37,240 nucleotides of DNA from the NCBI GenBank assembly GCA_016776505.1, contig JADHTG010000030.1:1-37240 (forward strand), read 5' to 3'. The DNA comes from Bacteroidota bacterium. Its GTDB lineage: Bacteria; Bacteroidota; Bacteroidia; CAILMK01; JAAYUY01. Below, in pieces: positions 24,026 to 33,030 of the stretch. A model generated the notes under the pieces. That model saw nothing but the letters and a program-made list of their open reading frames with translations, was not told the origin of the DNA and made no database searches. How positions within the stretch are numbered: the stretch's first letter is position 1; each line of letters opens with the position of its first letter. Made by a program: the position numbers and the translations under genes.

Positions 24026-24922
24026 TTAAACATTTGTTAGATAATACTCAAAACGACCCGATTTAAGAGGAGCATGAATACCACCTGACAAAACAACTTG
24101 TCGTAGGCAGAATCCGCCGATTATACCACTTGTAGTAGCAACTATTAGGATAGTATTACTGTGTCCGAAAATTCCTATCTCCAGCAGAAGTGGAATTAAG
24201 ATACCCAGAAGGACTACACCAATCCAGAAAAGCGGTGCAACAGATCCCTTTAGTACAAATCTTGCAGATGCACGAGATTCCGGGACTCTGTGTGTTCCCT
24301 GTAAGTAGAAAAGCAGGATGAATATTTCGATTACGATTAGCTGTGCGTCTATTTTCTCCCATATAGCCAGTTGAGATAATTCTACTCCTGAACCGCTAAT
24401 GATGGATGTCAACATAACGGCCATAATTCCCGTCGACATAGCAGATACAAGAAATAGAAGGGGTAACATTGCAGTACTCCAAAAAGCTATGGGCCTGGAT
24501 GCTCCTAACAGGATACCTGTATATATCATTGTACCGAAGGCAAATATGCTCCCAAAAATATTAAAGAAATTCTTCAAGGGTATTGAGGCTCCTATAACTT
24601 CAGGAAATGGCCATATCCAGAGAACAATATATAGAAAATTTACAACCATGAAAATAGTGATTATTATTGTTCCTCGGGCAATCCATGATGTGCCTGGTCG
24701 CGCATAAGCTCTCCAGAAATTCTTAGGATTGCCAAGATCAAAAATGAGGAAAACAGTGCCCACCAGGACACATGGGAATCCTAATAAAATTCCTATCCGG
24801 GATAATTCCTCACTCCAACCTGCAAAATCGGAAACGGCACCTGTAACAAATGCTCCGCCACCTACTCCTGCAAGGAATAAATATGCAGCAATTAACCAAC
24901 TCCATTTAGTTTGTGCTTTCAT
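24026..24922 (-). CDS. NrfD/PsrC-type membrane subunit
   Basis: A 298-residue integral membrane protein with about eight hydrophobic segments spaced through its length, beginning with Y-L-F-L-A-G-V-G-G-G-A-F near residue 14. F-D-L-G-N-P-K-N-F-W-R near 62-72 is the conserved NrfD-family loop. The family anchors iron-sulfur molybdoenzymes and exchanges electrons with quinones, without haem. It lies 18 nt after the four-cluster ferredoxin gene and completes a PsrABC/DmsABC-like operon. The C-terminus is short and lacks extra domains. It is not a nitrite reductase component, since no NrfA-like multihaem protein is present. Confidence 0.85.
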   Translation of the reverse strand: MKAQTKWSWLIAAYLFLAGVGGGAFVTGAVSDFAGWSEELSRIGILLGFPCVLVGTVFLIFDLGNPKNFWRAYARPGTSWIARGTIIITIFMVVNFLYIVLWIWPFPEVIGASIPLKNFFNIFGSIFAFGTMIYTGILLGASRPIAFWSTAMLPLLFLVSAMSTGIMAVMLTSIISGSGVELSQLAIWEKIDAQLIVIEIFILLFYLQGTHRVPESRASARFVLKGSVAPLFWIGVVLLGILIPLLLEIGIFGHSNTILIVATTSGIIGGFCLRQVVLSGGIHAPLKSGRFEYYLTNV

Positions 24923-24940
24923 GCTATAGTGTTTTTAATT

Positions 24941-25570
24941 TTATCTTGCTGGTAAATAATAAACTGAAGGATTGGTTCCAAACTCAGGATTAAGCTGGTA
25001 ACCTCGTTCCCTTCTTAATAATACTGAGATCTCACTTTCGGGATCATTTAAGTCACCGAAAATTCGGGCTTTGGCAGGGCATGATTTAACACAAGCCGGC
25101 TGATCTCCTTCCATAACACTGTCGTAACAGAAATCACATTTTGCAGCTATACCATATCCGTTTTTGCCTTCCCACTTTTCTTTCGCATAACTCTGGTATT
25201 CATCGAGTTCTCCTTCAGCATCAGGGAAATAAGTTTCCCAATCGGATACAACATGTCGTTGTCCGTAAGGACATGCCATCATACAATATCCGCATCCCAT
25301 ACATATGTTTTTGTCAACAGTAACTATACCTACTTCATTTTGTTGTGTAGCTCCTGTTGGACAAACCTTAAGGCATTCCGGATCTTCACACTGCATACAT
25401 AGTGTAGGTAACATTTGTCGTTGAGCTGAAGGATAGGTGCCTATTTCGCCAGATATACATTTGGCAAAATCGATTCCTTTAGGAGTGTTGTTTGAAGCTT
25501 TACATGCTGCAGTGCAAGAATAGCAACCATAGCATCTTTTTAAATCTATAACTAATCCGTATTTTTTCAT
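24941..25570 (-). CDS. Four-cluster ferredoxin subunit (PsrB/DmsB-like)
   Basis: A 209-residue electron-transfer subunit with four ferredoxin-type cysteine groups: C-Y-G-C-Y-S-C, C-M-Q-C-E-D-P-E-C, C-M-G-C-G-Y-C and C-D-F-C ... C-V-K-S-C, each expected to hold a [4Fe-4S] cluster. It links the molybdoenzyme to the NrfD anchor. I place the start at the second in-frame ATG (25,570), because there the ATG shares its bases with the TGA of the catalytic-subunit gene (ATGA) and follows GAGGAG. A start four codons earlier at 25,582 is possible but overlaps more and has no SD. There is no Tat signal. Gene order and spacing indicate strict co-expression with both neighbours. Confidence 0.85.
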   Translation of the reverse strand: MKKYGLVIDLKRCYGCYSCTAACKASNNTPKGIDFAKCISGEIGTYPSAQRQMLPTLCMQCEDPECLKVCPTGATQQNEVGIVTVDKNICMGCGYCMMACPYGQRHVVSDWETYFPDAEGELDEYQSYAKEKWEGKNGYGIAAKCDFCYDSVMEGDQPACVKSCPAKARIFGDLNDPESEISVLLRRERGYQLNPEFGTNPSVYYLPAR

Positions 25571-28194
25571 GTCTCCTCGCATTTGTATATTTTTAACTTA
25601 ACACAAGCATCTGATCCCAATGTTAGTGGGTCTGTGTGATTTTCATCAACAATAATTAAATCATCAAAGAATTGTCCTTTGCCTTTTGCAATAGGCATAC
25701 CCTTGGCCCAGTGGCCATGACAACCTGCAATTCCAAGGTGGTCAGGACGCATTCCCTGCACTAGTTTAACTGGCCCTTTAATCTTCTTTCCTCTCGTATT
25801 TTCAACCCAGATAATATCTCCGTCTTTAAGTCCTTTATCCTTACCAGTATCTTCATTGATCTGAATAAGATAGACAAATGGGTCGTTCACTGATATCTCA
25901 TCAAGCCATGGATTACATTGAGTTGATGATTGTGTGTGGAAGGAAGGCCTCCAGGAGAATCCCCATAAATCGTATTCGGGATTTGTTTCTTCATGAGATG
26001 GACAGGGATTCCATTGAGCTAACGGGGAAAAATACGACAGGTCGAACATATTTGGTCGGCCAAACTGGTCAAATACCTTTCCGAGTTTTTCACCCGCATC
26101 AATAAAATATTCGAAATAAATCGGAACCCTCACAGGAACAAACCATCTCCAATATGTTTCTTCAACTCTGGCTTTCCAGGTAACAAGTCCTGTTTTCTTT
26201 AGGGCCTCCAGATCATTATCATCTCCAAGCCGGTCTCTGATAACCCTGTCACAGATATCCTGCCACGAATAATCTTCCCCATGCTTGAGCTTGTTTTTCT
26301 CTTCCAGTTCACCACCATAACGAACCGGAACGAGATTGTTAATAGATTGAAAATACTTATCTTGTATACCCAGTTTTTTAGTTATCTCAAGCATTACTTC
26401 ATTGAAGTCTCTACGTTCATGGAGAGGTTCAACTACCGGTTGTCGAATTTGCCATACCCATTCATCCATGCCGGTGGGATGGCAGAATGTAGATGGAAAT
26501 GTAACACATGGTGTATATCTTTCAAGGAAACAGGCATCCGGAAGAACAATGTCGGCAACAGCCTCCGTAAATTCATTATGATAAATATTAAAAGAGAAAA
26601 TAAACTCGAATTTCTTAAGGAAATTCTCAGTCACCTGCTCAGCATTTGCCATTGTCATTACTGAGTTTGAACCAAAATTAATCATGATTGAAGGTTCATA
26701 CTCGATACCAAATTGCTTGCGATATTTTCCCCAGTCTGGTGAGCAAATAGTAAATGCATTATATACAGAACACGGGAACATATCATGCAGGTCAAGACGT
26801 GTTGGTGCTTTTGGTTCACTCAGCGGATAAGGCTTATGGTCATAAACCCATCCTTTAACTATCATCAGTCCGTCATCGCATGCATAAGGCACCGTATTAG
26901 GTTTACCCGTATCGGGTCGTCCCATACTAACAGGAGGTCCGTGACCCATGGCACCACCGGGAACATCACAGGCTCCCAGTATGTGGTTCATCAGATCAAT
27001 AGCAAGACAAGTCCACCCAGAATTTTTATGACCCTGACTGCCCCTGAAGAAGATAGCGGCAGATGGCCTTAACGGAAGAGTTTTCCCATCGATAACGATT
27101 GTGCTTCCAATCTGAGCATTAGCGGCAAATTCTTTTGCAATACGCCTTAAAATAGATTCAGGTATTCCAGTTATTTTTGACACCTTATCAAGCGGGTATT
27201 CTGCTTTCACATGTTCTCTGAACAATTGAAAAGATGGTGTACATGAAGTGCCATTAACATCGAATGAGCCCAAAAGAGAAAAGTCTTTAATTGATTCATC
27301 GTCGAATGCTTTTGCTTTTTTATCTTCAGGATCCCAAATCAGTGGTTTGTTGGTTTCTTTATCCCTCATGTAATGCCCATCAGCTTTAATGAGGTAGGGT
27401 GCATTAGTTTTTAATTTAAGGTATTCACCATCCCATACATTCAGTTCGTTAAGGATAACATTTATCATTCCTAAGGCAGCAGCTCCGTCGGTACCAACAA
27501 TGGTAGGAACCCACTCGTGAGCTTTGGATGCCTGCGTTGAAAGGAATGGGTCAAAAACAACCGCTTTCATGCCTCTTGCCCTTGCATCAGCAACAAATTG
27601 GGCTGTTTGTAAGGCTGCATGGCCGGCCCCATGACCTTTTGAGCATCCGAAGTACAGTGTATAATTATTATAGTTCCAGTCGGGAATAATTGACCATGCA
27701 GCATGCATGATACCATTCATAAAGTGAGCTCCATTGCCGCACCATAATCCACCTCCGGAAACCCAATAATTTTTAAATCCGAATGCTTTCATAAAAGCTG
27801 GTACTGCGAAACGAATTTCACTCGTCTGAACAGTAGTGGCCTGCCAGTAAACACCTCTGGGGTCTTTATCATAAACGTCTTTCAGCTTTGTAATAATGGT
27901 ATCCATTGCTTCTTCCCAGGAGATTCTTTCCCACATGGGGTCTTCGTGGATACCCTTCTTTGGATTTGTCCTTTTTACAGGATAGTTAATGCGATGAGGA
28001 TCGTAAAGTGTCATAAGTTGAGCAGATCCTTTTGCGCATATTCTACCACTTCCTGCCGGACTTTCCGGATTTCCTTCAATGTCAACAACAATTCCATTTA
28101 CTTTATGTACCTTGATACCACACTGCCCATAGCATCCGCCACATGAGGTTGGTATCCACACATCTTCTTTAATGCTTTCAGTTTTTGTATTCAT
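25567..28194 (-). CDS. Molybdopterin oxidoreductase, catalytic subunit (DMSO reductase family, PsrA/PhsA-like)
   Basis: An 875-residue Mo/W-bisPGD enzyme. The N-terminal [4Fe-4S] is ligated by C18, C21, C25 and C53. The pterin-binding domains follow, with Y-F-G-C-S-K-G-H near 182 and the C-terminal dinucleotide-binding domain near 750-870. C152 in G-L-W-C-G-N-G is the best candidate metal ligand, as in Cys-ligated members. Like the thiosulfate/polysulfide reductase group it is encoded with ferredoxin and NrfD subunits, but it has no twin-arginine signal: the chain starts M-N-T-K-T-E-S-I-K-E-D. It should therefore face the cytoplasm. The physiological substrate is unknown; options include sulfur compounds or an aromatic hydroxylation or transhydroxylation. 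MobA, needed to guanylate the cofactor, is encoded 249 nt upstream. Confidence 0.82.
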   Translation of the reverse strand: MNTKTESIKEDVWIPTSCGGCYGQCGIKVHKVNGIVVDIEGNPESPAGSGRICAKGSAQLMTLYDPHRINYPVKRTNPKKGIHEDPMWERISWEEAMDTIITKLKDVYDKDPRGVYWQATTVQTSEIRFAVPAFMKAFGFKNYWVSGGGLWCGNGAHFMNGIMHAAWSIIPDWNYNNYTLYFGCSKGHGAGHAALQTAQFVADARARGMKAVVFDPFLSTQASKAHEWVPTIVGTDGAAALGMINVILNELNVWDGEYLKLKTNAPYLIKADGHYMRDKETNKPLIWDPEDKKAKAFDDESIKDFSLLGSFDVNGTSCTPSFQLFREHVKAEYPLDKVSKITGIPESILRRIAKEFAANAQIGSTIVIDGKTLPLRPSAAIFFRGSQGHKNSGWTCLAIDLMNHILGACDVPGGAMGHGPPVSMGRPDTGKPNTVPYACDDGLMIVKGWVYDHKPYPLSEPKAPTRLDLHDMFPCSVYNAFTICSPDWGKYRKQFGIEYEPSIMINFGSNSVMTMANAEQVTENFLKKFEFIFSFNIYHNEFTEAVADIVLPDACFLERYTPCVTFPSTFCHPTGMDEWVWQIRQPVVEPLHERRDFNEVMLEITKKLGIQDKYFQSINNLVPVRYGGELEEKNKLKHGEDYSWQDICDRVIRDRLGDDNDLEALKKTGLVTWKARVEETYWRWFVPVRVPIYFEYFIDAGEKLGKVFDQFGRPNMFDLSYFSPLAQWNPCPSHEETNPEYDLWGFSWRPSFHTQSSTQCNPWLDEISVNDPFVYLIQINEDTGKDKGLKDGDIIWVENTRGKKIKGPVKLVQGMRPDHLGIAGCHGHWAKGMPIAKGKGQFFDDLIIVDENHTDPLTLGSDACVKLKIYKCEET

Positions 28195-28443
28195 ATTTTC
28201 ATGATATTTATGTCATTTCATTATTACAAAGTGTCAAAGTAGGCTGGTATTTAAACATGGAAGTTTAAATCTTAAAATTACAATAGTTTATATAAACCAC
28301 TATTTCCTATGATAAAGTTAATTTATTGATTGTCATTGATTTCCTTAAGAACTGTAGAAATTTTCCGAAGTTGTATTGCAATATTAGATATATTTTTTTA
28401 AAATCAGGTGATCTCCTAATAAAATTTCTTGAGCTACTATCTG

Positions 28444-29052
28444 TTATTTTCTCCTTGATTTATTAACTTCATTTAATTCCCGAAGAGTGTTAATATTGGT
28501 AAAAACTTTTTTGTGATACATAGATTGTTCTATATCAAAATAATAGACGTTTATAAGATCAAGAAAACTTGTGATAAAATAATTATCAGTTGTCTGAATA
28601 AATTCAAAAAGTTCTTTATTTAGACACTTTTTAAATATTGAATGGAGGGGTTCAAGGTAGGTTCCCAGTCTTGGTACTATCGCATCGCAATCAATGTTTT
28701 GAAATAATTCAATTTCTTCTTCAATAATATTTGTTTTCAAATAGGGGAGATCACAAGGTAATATAAAAACTGCTTCTTTAGTGCTTGTCATTAAAGCGCT
28801 ATAGATTCCCCCAAGGGGACCGATATTTTCTATCATATCCCTGACAATAATATATTTTTCTGTGGATACATTAAGTTCTTCCGGTGAATTAGTAACAATG
28901 ATTATTTCATCAAATATCTCATCAATCTCGCTGAGGATCCTGTCTATTATTCTAATTCCGTCTACCTCAAGAAGGGCTTTGTTTTTGCCTTTCATTCTTG
29001 TATTTTTACCACCGGCAAGTATAGCGCATGAAATTTTAGGAGAACTATGCAT
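28444..29052 (-). CDS. mobA: Molybdenum cofactor guanylyltransferase MobA
   Basis: A 202-residue nucleotidyltransferase that joins GMP to molybdopterin, giving the guanine dinucleotide form used by DMSO-reductase-family enzymes. The signature L-A-G-G-K-N-T-R-M-K-G-K-N-K-A-L is at residues 13-28, and the metal-binding Asp is in L-P-C-D-L-P-Y near 100. Length is normal for MobA. It lies between the aldehyde oxidoreductase (23 nt) and the molybdoenzyme operon. The bis-PGD enzyme downstream is its obvious client; aldehyde oxidoreductases and BamB use unmodified bis-pterin and do not need it. The leader is AT-rich with no SD. Confidence 0.88.
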   Translation of the reverse strand: MHSSPKISCAILAGGKNTRMKGKNKALLEVDGIRIIDRILSEIDEIFDEIIIVTNSPEELNVSTEKYIIVRDMIENIGPLGGIYSALMTSTKEAVFILPCDLPYLKTNIIEEEIELFQNIDCDAIVPRLGTYLEPLHSIFKKCLNKELFEFIQTTDNYFITSFLDLINVYYFDIEQSMYHKKVFTNINTLRELNEVNKSRRK

Positions 29053-29075
29053 GGAATAAATATTTTTTTATCAAA

Positions 29076-30782
29076 TTAGAACATTTGATGTTGTGTTTCA
29101 GGTAGAGGAATTCCGTTTTCATCGAGTCCGCGTATGTGATAATATTCTGATCTTGTTTTGAGAAAGGCCTTTCTGTTGATAGGAACTAATACCACACCTT
29201 TTCCATTCATTACCGATTCCTTAAAATACCGTTCGGGAAGGTCATCATCTATGCTTGTAAATCCATTTTTTGCGTTCATCAAACGTTCGTCAAAATAAAT
29301 ACGTTCTCCAATTCTTAATAGATCCTGAGATGTGAAATGCATTCCTGTTACGTTATTGAGAGCCTGAGCATATTCATCAAGGGTTGCTGCAAAAAATATG
29401 AATTTACAGGCTGTCAGAGAGTCTACTATAGCATTTAGATCTTCGGATAATTTTATAGATTGAGCCTTACCATTGAAAGAAAGTTTGTCAGTGTTTTTTA
29501 AGGACCCTGAGTTATCTGTTGCAAGTGGAAAAGCTTTTGAATGGCAGCCACCTCGTGTGGAAGTAATATAAGCAAGAGCCATATCATATGATTCCCTGGG
29601 ATCGTATGAGGGTAATTCCTGTTTCTTAACAGTTAATGAGGAATCGATTCGCCCCATTTTTTCAGCATAACGATAGGAGCCTAATTTAAGGATGTGCCCA
29701 TCATTTACTCCATTTCCAATGTCCTTAAGTAATTGTAAGATATCAACTGGAACTATTTTTTTTCCTGAGATATCTTTATAGCAGGCAAGCGTTGCACAGG
29801 CTGAAATGGTATCCATGCCTAATTCATTGCATATCCTGTTAGCTTCAAATACGGTTTCAATATTCATGTTTTCAACCAGTGTTCCAAAATACGACATGGT
29901 TTCCCACTCAGGAATGAATTCCTTTTTTTTGCCAACTTTTTTACAAAGGATATGGCAGCCACGACATCCTGCTCGTTTTGGCTGATGTTTTTTCATATAC
30001 CCGATAACATCCATTGTATCAGAATTGGATCCTGTTTTTTCAAAATCATTAAGGTCGAAGAAAGCCCCGGTTCCAATTTTTGCCAATCCGAATTTACCCT
30101 GCAAAACTGGATTAGCAGCAGCCAGACTGAATATTTTCTTTTTTGCATTTTTCAAGCCTTCAGGATCAAATACTGAAGTAGTTCCGGTTCCATAAACAGA
30201 TAAGTATTTTAAATTCTTATTTGCCATTACTAATCCCAATCCGTTTCTTCCGGCCATATAATTATTATCAACTGTGATAGATGCAAAGTATACACCATTT
30301 TCAGCTGCAGGACCAACTGAAGCGATAGAACCTTCTTTATAAATTCGTGCATATACCTCTTTGTTTGTTAATCCTTTGAGGGACTGAGCATCAGTAAATT
30401 TTATCGATTCGTTTATAATTTCAATACCTGAAAGTCTTTCACTTTTTCCTGTGATTATTATTCCATCATAACCAGCTTTTTTGATTTGTGTTCCGAGTTC
30501 ACCGCCAACTGATCCGTAACCCACAGTGTCAGTTAATGGGGAACGTGTCATAATGGTCATCTTTCCTGAAGTTGGGGATTGAGTGTTAACTAATGGTCCG
30601 TTAAAAAACAATATCGGCATTGTTTCCGAATCCCAGGCTTTGGTAATATGGTCTTTTAAATAGTAACCTGCAAGTCCTTTGCCTCCAATATATAGTTTGT
30701 AAAGATGCTCTTCGGGGTAAATCAGCGAATGTTCCCCGGTTGTTAAATTGATTTGTAATATCTTCCCTGCCCAGCCAAACAT
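29076..30782 (-). CDS. Aldehyde ferredoxin oxidoreductase (second AOR-family enzyme)
   Basis: A 568-residue tungsten-pterin enzyme, somewhat shorter than the usual 600-630. Residues 1-200 form the pterin-binding N-domain (M-F-G-W-A-G-K-I-L). [4Fe-4S] ligands are C273, C276, C280 and C459 (C-R-G-C-H-I-L-C and D-S-L-T-A-C). P-E-W-E-T at 291-295 and P-S-Y-D-P-R near 391 are AOR landmarks. It lacks the E-K-W-H-T-E and M-M-K-C-F-S-K segments of BamB, so it is not a second ring reductase. It would interconvert an aldehyde and the acid with ferredoxin, for example an aromatic aldehyde. It is 147 nt after glutaryl-CoA dehydrogenase and 23 nt before mobA. The exact subfamily is uncertain. Confidence 0.8.
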   Translation of the reverse strand: MFGWAGKILQINLTTGEHSLIYPEEHLYKLYIGGKGLAGYYLKDHITKAWDSETMPILFFNGPLVNTQSPTSGKMTIMTRSPLTDTVGYGSVGGELGTQIKKAGYDGIIITGKSERLSGIEIINESIKFTDAQSLKGLTNKEVYARIYKEGSIASVGPAAENGVYFASITVDNNYMAGRNGLGLVMANKNLKYLSVYGTGTTSVFDPEGLKNAKKKIFSLAAANPVLQGKFGLAKIGTGAFFDLNDFEKTGSNSDTMDVIGYMKKHQPKRAGCRGCHILCKKVGKKKEFIPEWETMSYFGTLVENMNIETVFEANRICNELGMDTISACATLACYKDISGKKIVPVDILQLLKDIGNGVNDGHILKLGSYRYAEKMGRIDSSLTVKKQELPSYDPRESYDMALAYITSTRGGCHSKAFPLATDNSGSLKNTDKLSFNGKAQSIKLSEDLNAIVDSLTACKFIFFAATLDEYAQALNNVTGMHFTSQDLLRIGERIYFDERLMNAKNGFTSIDDDLPERYFKESVMNGKGVVLVPINRKAFLKTRSEYYHIRGLDENGIPLPETQHQMF

Positions 30783-30929
30783 AGTACTTTATATCGTTTT
30801 GTTAAAAATAGTATGTGCACAAAAATACAAAATGCACATGATTTTTTTCATTTTCATTTTTGTCAATAATAGAATCATCGGAGCTAGTATATTCTTTTAT
30901 GGGTTTGAATGTAACTTTTAAGGATGATT

Positions 30930-32108
30930 TTATTTGAAAGCATTCTCTCCTGTTATATCATGACCCGTAATCAAAAGATGAATGTCGTGAGTGCCTTCAT
31001 AAGTAATTACTGATTCAAGGTTCATCATGTGCCTCATGATAGGAAAATCACCGGTTATGCCCATTGCACCAAGAATTTGGCGCGAATCTCTGGCGATCTT
31101 AAGGGCAATCTCTACATTATTTCTTTTTGCCATTGAGATTTGTGCTGGTGTTGCCTTATCATCATATCTCAATGTACCTAAGCGCCAAGCAAGAAGCTGT
31201 GCCTTAGTGATTTCGGTTATCATCTCTGCCAATTTTTTTTGGGTTAGTTGAAAGCCTGCAATTGGTTTATTAAATTGTTTTCGTTCCAGAGAATATCTTA
31301 AAGCAGTATCGTAACAGTCGCATGCAGCACCAATTACACCCCATGCAATGCCATATCTGGCAGAATTCAAACACATAATGGGCCCTTTTAACCCTGTGAT
31401 ATTCGGAAAAATATTTTCTTCAGGGACTTTTACATTATCAAAAACCAGTTCTCCGGTAATCGATGCCCTTAACGACCATTTATTTAGGGTTTCGGGAGCA
31501 GTAAAGCCATGCATACCCTTTTCAACAATCAGTCCTCTTATCAATCCGTTTTCATCTTTAGCCCATACAATAACAATGTCGGCATTTGTAGCATTTGTAA
31601 TCCACATTTTTGCTCCGTTTAACAAATAATGATCTCCCTTATCTTCAAACTTTGTTTTCATACCTCCCGGATCTGACCCATAATCAGGCTCAGTTAAACC
31701 GAAAGCACCAATCATTTCACCGCGAGCTAATGCAGGCAAGTACTTTAGTTTTTGTTCTTCAGTACCAAATTTATAAATTGGATACATTACCAATGACGAC
31801 TGTACCGATGCTGCTGAACGTAAAGCTGAGTCCCCTCTTTCGAGTTCCTGCATAATAAGGCCATATGAAATGTGATCTAAACCTCCACCGCCATATTTTT
31901 TTGGAATGTAGGGCCCAAATGCTCCAATTTCACCTAACTCTTTAACTAAATGAGAAGGAAATTCGTGTTTATGACAAGCTTCGTCGATTATAGGTATTAC
32001 TCGCCTGTTTACCCACTCTCTAACGGAGCTTCTAATAAGTTTATGTTCATCGCTTAATAAGTCATCTACACAAAAATAGTCGGGATGATTATATTGACTC
32101 GTGGCCAT
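30930..32108 (-). CDS. gcdH: Glutaryl-CoA dehydrogenase
   Basis: A 392-residue acyl-CoA dehydrogenase that converts glutaryl-CoA to crotonyl-CoA and CO2 with FAD. The C-terminal signature F-P-I-M-R-H-M-M-N-L-E and T-Y-E-G-T-H-D-I-H is characteristic; the catalytic base is E371. E90, R97 and S98 align with the human residues E87, R94 and S95 that hold the gamma-carboxylate, and Y370 with Y369. That supports the decarboxylating type rather than the non-decarboxylating form of some sulfate reducers. This is a central enzyme of anaerobic benzoate degradation after ring cleavage. No electron-transferring flavoprotein genes are in the window. The upstream region carries a repeat shared with the MFS gene. 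No SD. Confidence 0.9.
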   Translation of the reverse strand: MATSQYNHPDYFCVDDLLSDEHKLIRSSVREWVNRRVIPIIDEACHKHEFPSHLVKELGEIGAFGPYIPKKYGGGGLDHISYGLIMQELERGDSALRSAASVQSSLVMYPIYKFGTEEQKLKYLPALARGEMIGAFGLTEPDYGSDPGGMKTKFEDKGDHYLLNGAKMWITNATNADIVIVWAKDENGLIRGLIVEKGMHGFTAPETLNKWSLRASITGELVFDNVKVPEENIFPNITGLKGPIMCLNSARYGIAWGVIGAACDCYDTALRYSLERKQFNKPIAGFQLTQKKLAEMITEITKAQLLAWRLGTLRYDDKATPAQISMAKRNNVEIALKIARDSRQILGAMGITGDFPIMRHMMNLESVITYEGTHDIHLLITGHDITGENAFK

Positions 32109-32156
32109 ATGTTACTGTTTATGTCATTATTATGAATGAATCAGTTCTGTTTATTT

Positions 32157-32290
32157 AAACATTCTGATAATCATTTGCGGCCATGAAAATACATAATTAC
32201 ATAATACAGTAAGTCCTGTTGCAGGAAATTATTTTGAAAGTTGCAATTTTAAAAAAGCGGAATGAGTCAACTTGAAGATACTGAACTTGG
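32157..32290. repeat. Diverged ~130-bp repeat, copy A (upstream of gcdH)
   Basis: Aligns along its length with 34,401-34,530 at roughly three quarters identity by eye, including CATTTG, GGC, ATGAAAATA, GTCCT, TTGC, GGA, CAATTTT and GCGGAATGA/GTGGAATGA landmarks. TCCTG-TTG-CAGGA in copy A is a perfect small palindrome. Both copies lie upstream of a minus-strand gene. The plus strand of copy A holds a broken 30-codon frame ending at the same TGA as copy B. The remaining bases of the 32,109-32,483 gap show nothing I can name. Confidence 0.6.
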
Positions 32291-32483
32291 CAGTAGAATA
32301 AGAACAATGAGTTACCGAAATTTTTTGGAATTTTATCAAATTCCTTTTTTTAGTGTAAGGATGTAAACGAGGGAATGATTAAATGCATGATTGTGGAACT
32401 GAGATGTGTTGATTTGTATTTATTTATCAATGCCTCTCTCATTTTATATTTAAAATTTTAGCGCATGGTTTTTTTTCTATTTA

Positions 32484-32768
32484 CTAAATCAAGAATTTTT
32501 TACCTATTTGTAAAATGGGCCTGACTAACATATCATTTCCGAAATAAGTTTCACTCCAGTCACTTGTGGAAAAAATTAGTATTTCGTGATACAAATTATT
32601 TGAAATTCCTAAACCAAAATCAAGAAACCATTTTTCGTCTTTTGATAAAATTACTTTTTTTCCGATGGAGGCACCGATGCCATAGTAATATAAACTACAT
32701 CTCGTAATTTCTCCTGACCCTGAATGGTTATGTGTTTTATAAAGAAATGATAAATAACCGCTAATCAC
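32484..32768 (-). pseudogene. C-terminal remnant of an outer-membrane-type protein
   Basis: A 94-codon frame that can start only at a GTG (32,768) and is closed by TAA 10 codons further upstream. It begins in mid-barrel style (V-I-S-G-Y-L-S-F-L-Y-K), continues Y-Y-Y-G-I-G-A-S-I-G-K-K, F-L-D-F-G-L-G-I, and ends R-P-I-L-Q-I-G-K-K-F-L-I. The alternating aromatic and glycine pattern is that of the last strands of a small outer-membrane protein. There is no signal peptide and no start with a leader, so I read it as a truncated copy. A real short protein is not excluded. Confidence 0.4.
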
Positions 32769-33030
32769 AAAGATTTTAAGTTCAATATGATTTGAGTTTT
32801 AGAGTTTTTCTAAGCAGATTAGTTCTATTGAGCAAATCAAATGATTGATTTTTATAGGTTTAAGTATATAATGCTGTAATTGCAATTGCTGAGCCAAACA
32901 AGTTAATGACTTATGAATCTGTAGTATAGAAAGTAACAACTAAACGAGAAATCAAATTCTGTTATTAAAATAATAAAGACTTATTACATTATCGGATAGT
33001 GGGAAATTAAAAAATTAGGATTATTAGTTT

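Noticed and set aside
24026..24922. NrfD of a cytochrome c nitrite reductase system
   Set aside because: No multihaem cytochromes are present; the partners are a bis-PGD molybdoenzyme and a four-cluster ferredoxin.
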